A DNA stretch of 64,000 nt, taken from positions 434,001 through 498,000 of the forward strand of contig JARLJL010000006.1 of the NCBI GenBank assembly GCA_031291235.1, in the 5' to 3' direction. Both the position numbers and the translations under genes were made by a program. Below are positions 63,353 to 64,000 of this stretch, piece by piece (the first letter of the stretch is position 1; every line of letters begins with the position of its first letter). The DNA is from Sulfuriferula sp. (GTDB lineage: Bacteria; Pseudomonadota; Gammaproteobacteria; Burkholderiales; Sulfuriferulaceae). Under the pieces are notes generated by a model, which saw nothing but the letters and a program-made list of their open reading frames with translations, ran no database searches and was not told the DNA's origin.

Positions 63353-63422
63353 GAATTGTATGATTCAGCCGTAACTATAAATAACTGCCGCTCACTTTTG
63401 CCAATAGCTTAGGGAACTCAAA

Positions 63423-63860
63423 ATGAAACAAGCTCAAACCGGTTTTACCTTGATCGAATTAGTCGTCGTGATCGTTATTTTGGGAATTTTGGCTGCGACG
63501 GCATTGCCGAAATTCGTTGACCTGAGCGGCGATGCCGAACAGGCTGCTACGGCAGGTGTAGCTGGCGCGCTCAGCTCGGCTGGCGCTATTAACTACAGTG
63601 CAGTTAAAGTCGGCAATGTAAGCGGCAAACCGATTACCGACCCAACAGATGCTTGTGCAGGTGCGCAAAATTCCGTACTTGCAAACCAAGCCTCATTGCT
63701 CACTGGCAGCGCAACCTTAGTAGGAGCTACACCAACCTCCGGCCAATACAAAATTTCTGCGGGTACAATTTCAGCTTGTACTGCTGGCGCCACCATACAA
63801 TGCACACTGACCAGCGTAAATAGCAAAACTGCGACAGCCTATATACCTTGTACAAACTAA
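63423..63860 (+). CDS. MshA-like type IV prepilin, copy 2
   Basis: A 145-residue prepilin related to copy 1. Seen: leader [20 protein letters not shown] with Glu at +5, then [20 protein letters not shown] and a head with four Cys (DACAG, SACTAG, IQCTLT and PCTN) and many Thr, Ala and Ser. The extra Cys pair differs from copy 1. AGGGA precedes ATG 63423. One of the two is likely the major pilin; copy 2, with a shorter head and lower GC in its second half, looks more divergent. Confidence 0.92.
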   Translation: MKQAQTGFTLIELVVVIVILGILAATALPKFVDLSGDAEQAATAGVAGALSSAGAINYSAVKVGNVSGKPITDPTDACAGAQNSVLANQASLLTGSATLVGATPTSGQYKISAGTISACTAGATIQCTLTSVNSKTATAYIPCTN

Positions 63861-63882
63861 TTGTTTAGTTAGGTCTTATCTG

Positions 63883-63908
63883 CACGGGGTGAGTAACATC
63901 GCCCCGTG
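63883..63908 (+). other. Stem-loop after the second prepilin gene
   Basis: CACGGGG (63883-63889) and CCCCGTG (63902-63908) pair perfectly around a 12-base loop, 23 bases after the stop codon. No T-run follows, so it may be an mRNA-end stabiliser or weak terminator. The rest to 64000 holds no supported gene. Confidence 0.5.
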
Positions 63909-64000
63909 ACAGTCTCTATCAAGCTGCACCCTGTTGCAAATTCGCCGATATTGCCTATCCCGTTTTAATACCTGTCTGTACCAGCACTACACTACTCCAT

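Overview
The window looks like a chromosomal segment of a Gram-negative betaproteobacterium. The main reason is gene order: rpsB-tsf-pyrH-frr-uppS-cdsA-dxr-rseP-bamA-skp-lpxD-fabZ-lpxA-lpxB-rnhB in one unbroken run, era-recO-pdxJ together, and an Msh-type pilus locus. A free-living member of the Nitrosomonadales or a relative is my guess, but no rRNA gene is present to fix the taxon. I saw no tRNA or rRNA genes, no CRISPR array and no intact insertion sequence.

Layout. 1-3.6 kb (minus): an apparent operon of a COG4705-type membrane protein, a QseB/PmrA-like response regulator, its histidine kinase, and a P3A proton-pumping ATPase that runs off the left edge. 3.8-6.8 kb: a small polar protein, an MscS-type channel with a long unassigned tail, and a c-type-haem DUF3365-like membrane sensor coupled to it. 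6.9-10 kb: an Lrp/AsnC regulator divergent from a long-form leuA, which overlaps a methyltransferase gene. 10.1-15.1 kb is an accessory patch: two unrecognised genes, a FlK-like thioesterase, two tandem AidA/PixA inclusion-body proteins, an orphan lipoprotein, a short CDF transporter and a decayed fragment of a second thioesterase gene. 15.3-17.4 kb: a HigBA toxin-antitoxin pair, a NagD-like HAD phosphatase and a second, toxinless HigA.

17.4-29.8 kb is an envelope-stress efflux locus: MdtA-MdtB-MdtC plus a NodT-type outer-membrane channel, a Spy/CpxP-like periplasmic protein, and a divergent OmpR/EnvZ-like two-component system, with three TTTGTATC repeats between the last two. 29.8-36.6 kb holds a phosphodiesterase-like secreted enzyme, a TonB receptor, a second QseBC-like system and a glycosyltransferase. 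36.8-41.8 kb: era-recO-pdxJ, a Crp/Fnr regulator, a DUF2892 peptide, an M14 carboxypeptidase and a CopD-like protein.

41.8-55.8 kb is one large minus-strand operon for translation factors, isoprenoid and phospholipid synthesis, outer-membrane assembly and lipid A synthesis, mostly with overlaps or gaps of a few bases, with a promoter and leader before rpsB and an attenuator-like terminator after it. 56-57.9 kb: clsB with a YbhP-like phosphatase. 57.9-63.9 kb: an EAL-CBS-GGDEF protein divergent from mshE-mshG and two MshA-like prepilins, which ties c-di-GMP turnover to a c-di-GMP-binding pilus ATPase.

No gene set here is a clear new system. The best candidates for something undescribed are the AidA/PixA patch with its unknown neighbours, the haem-sensor/MscS pair, and the TonB receptor/phosphodiesterase/two-component cluster.
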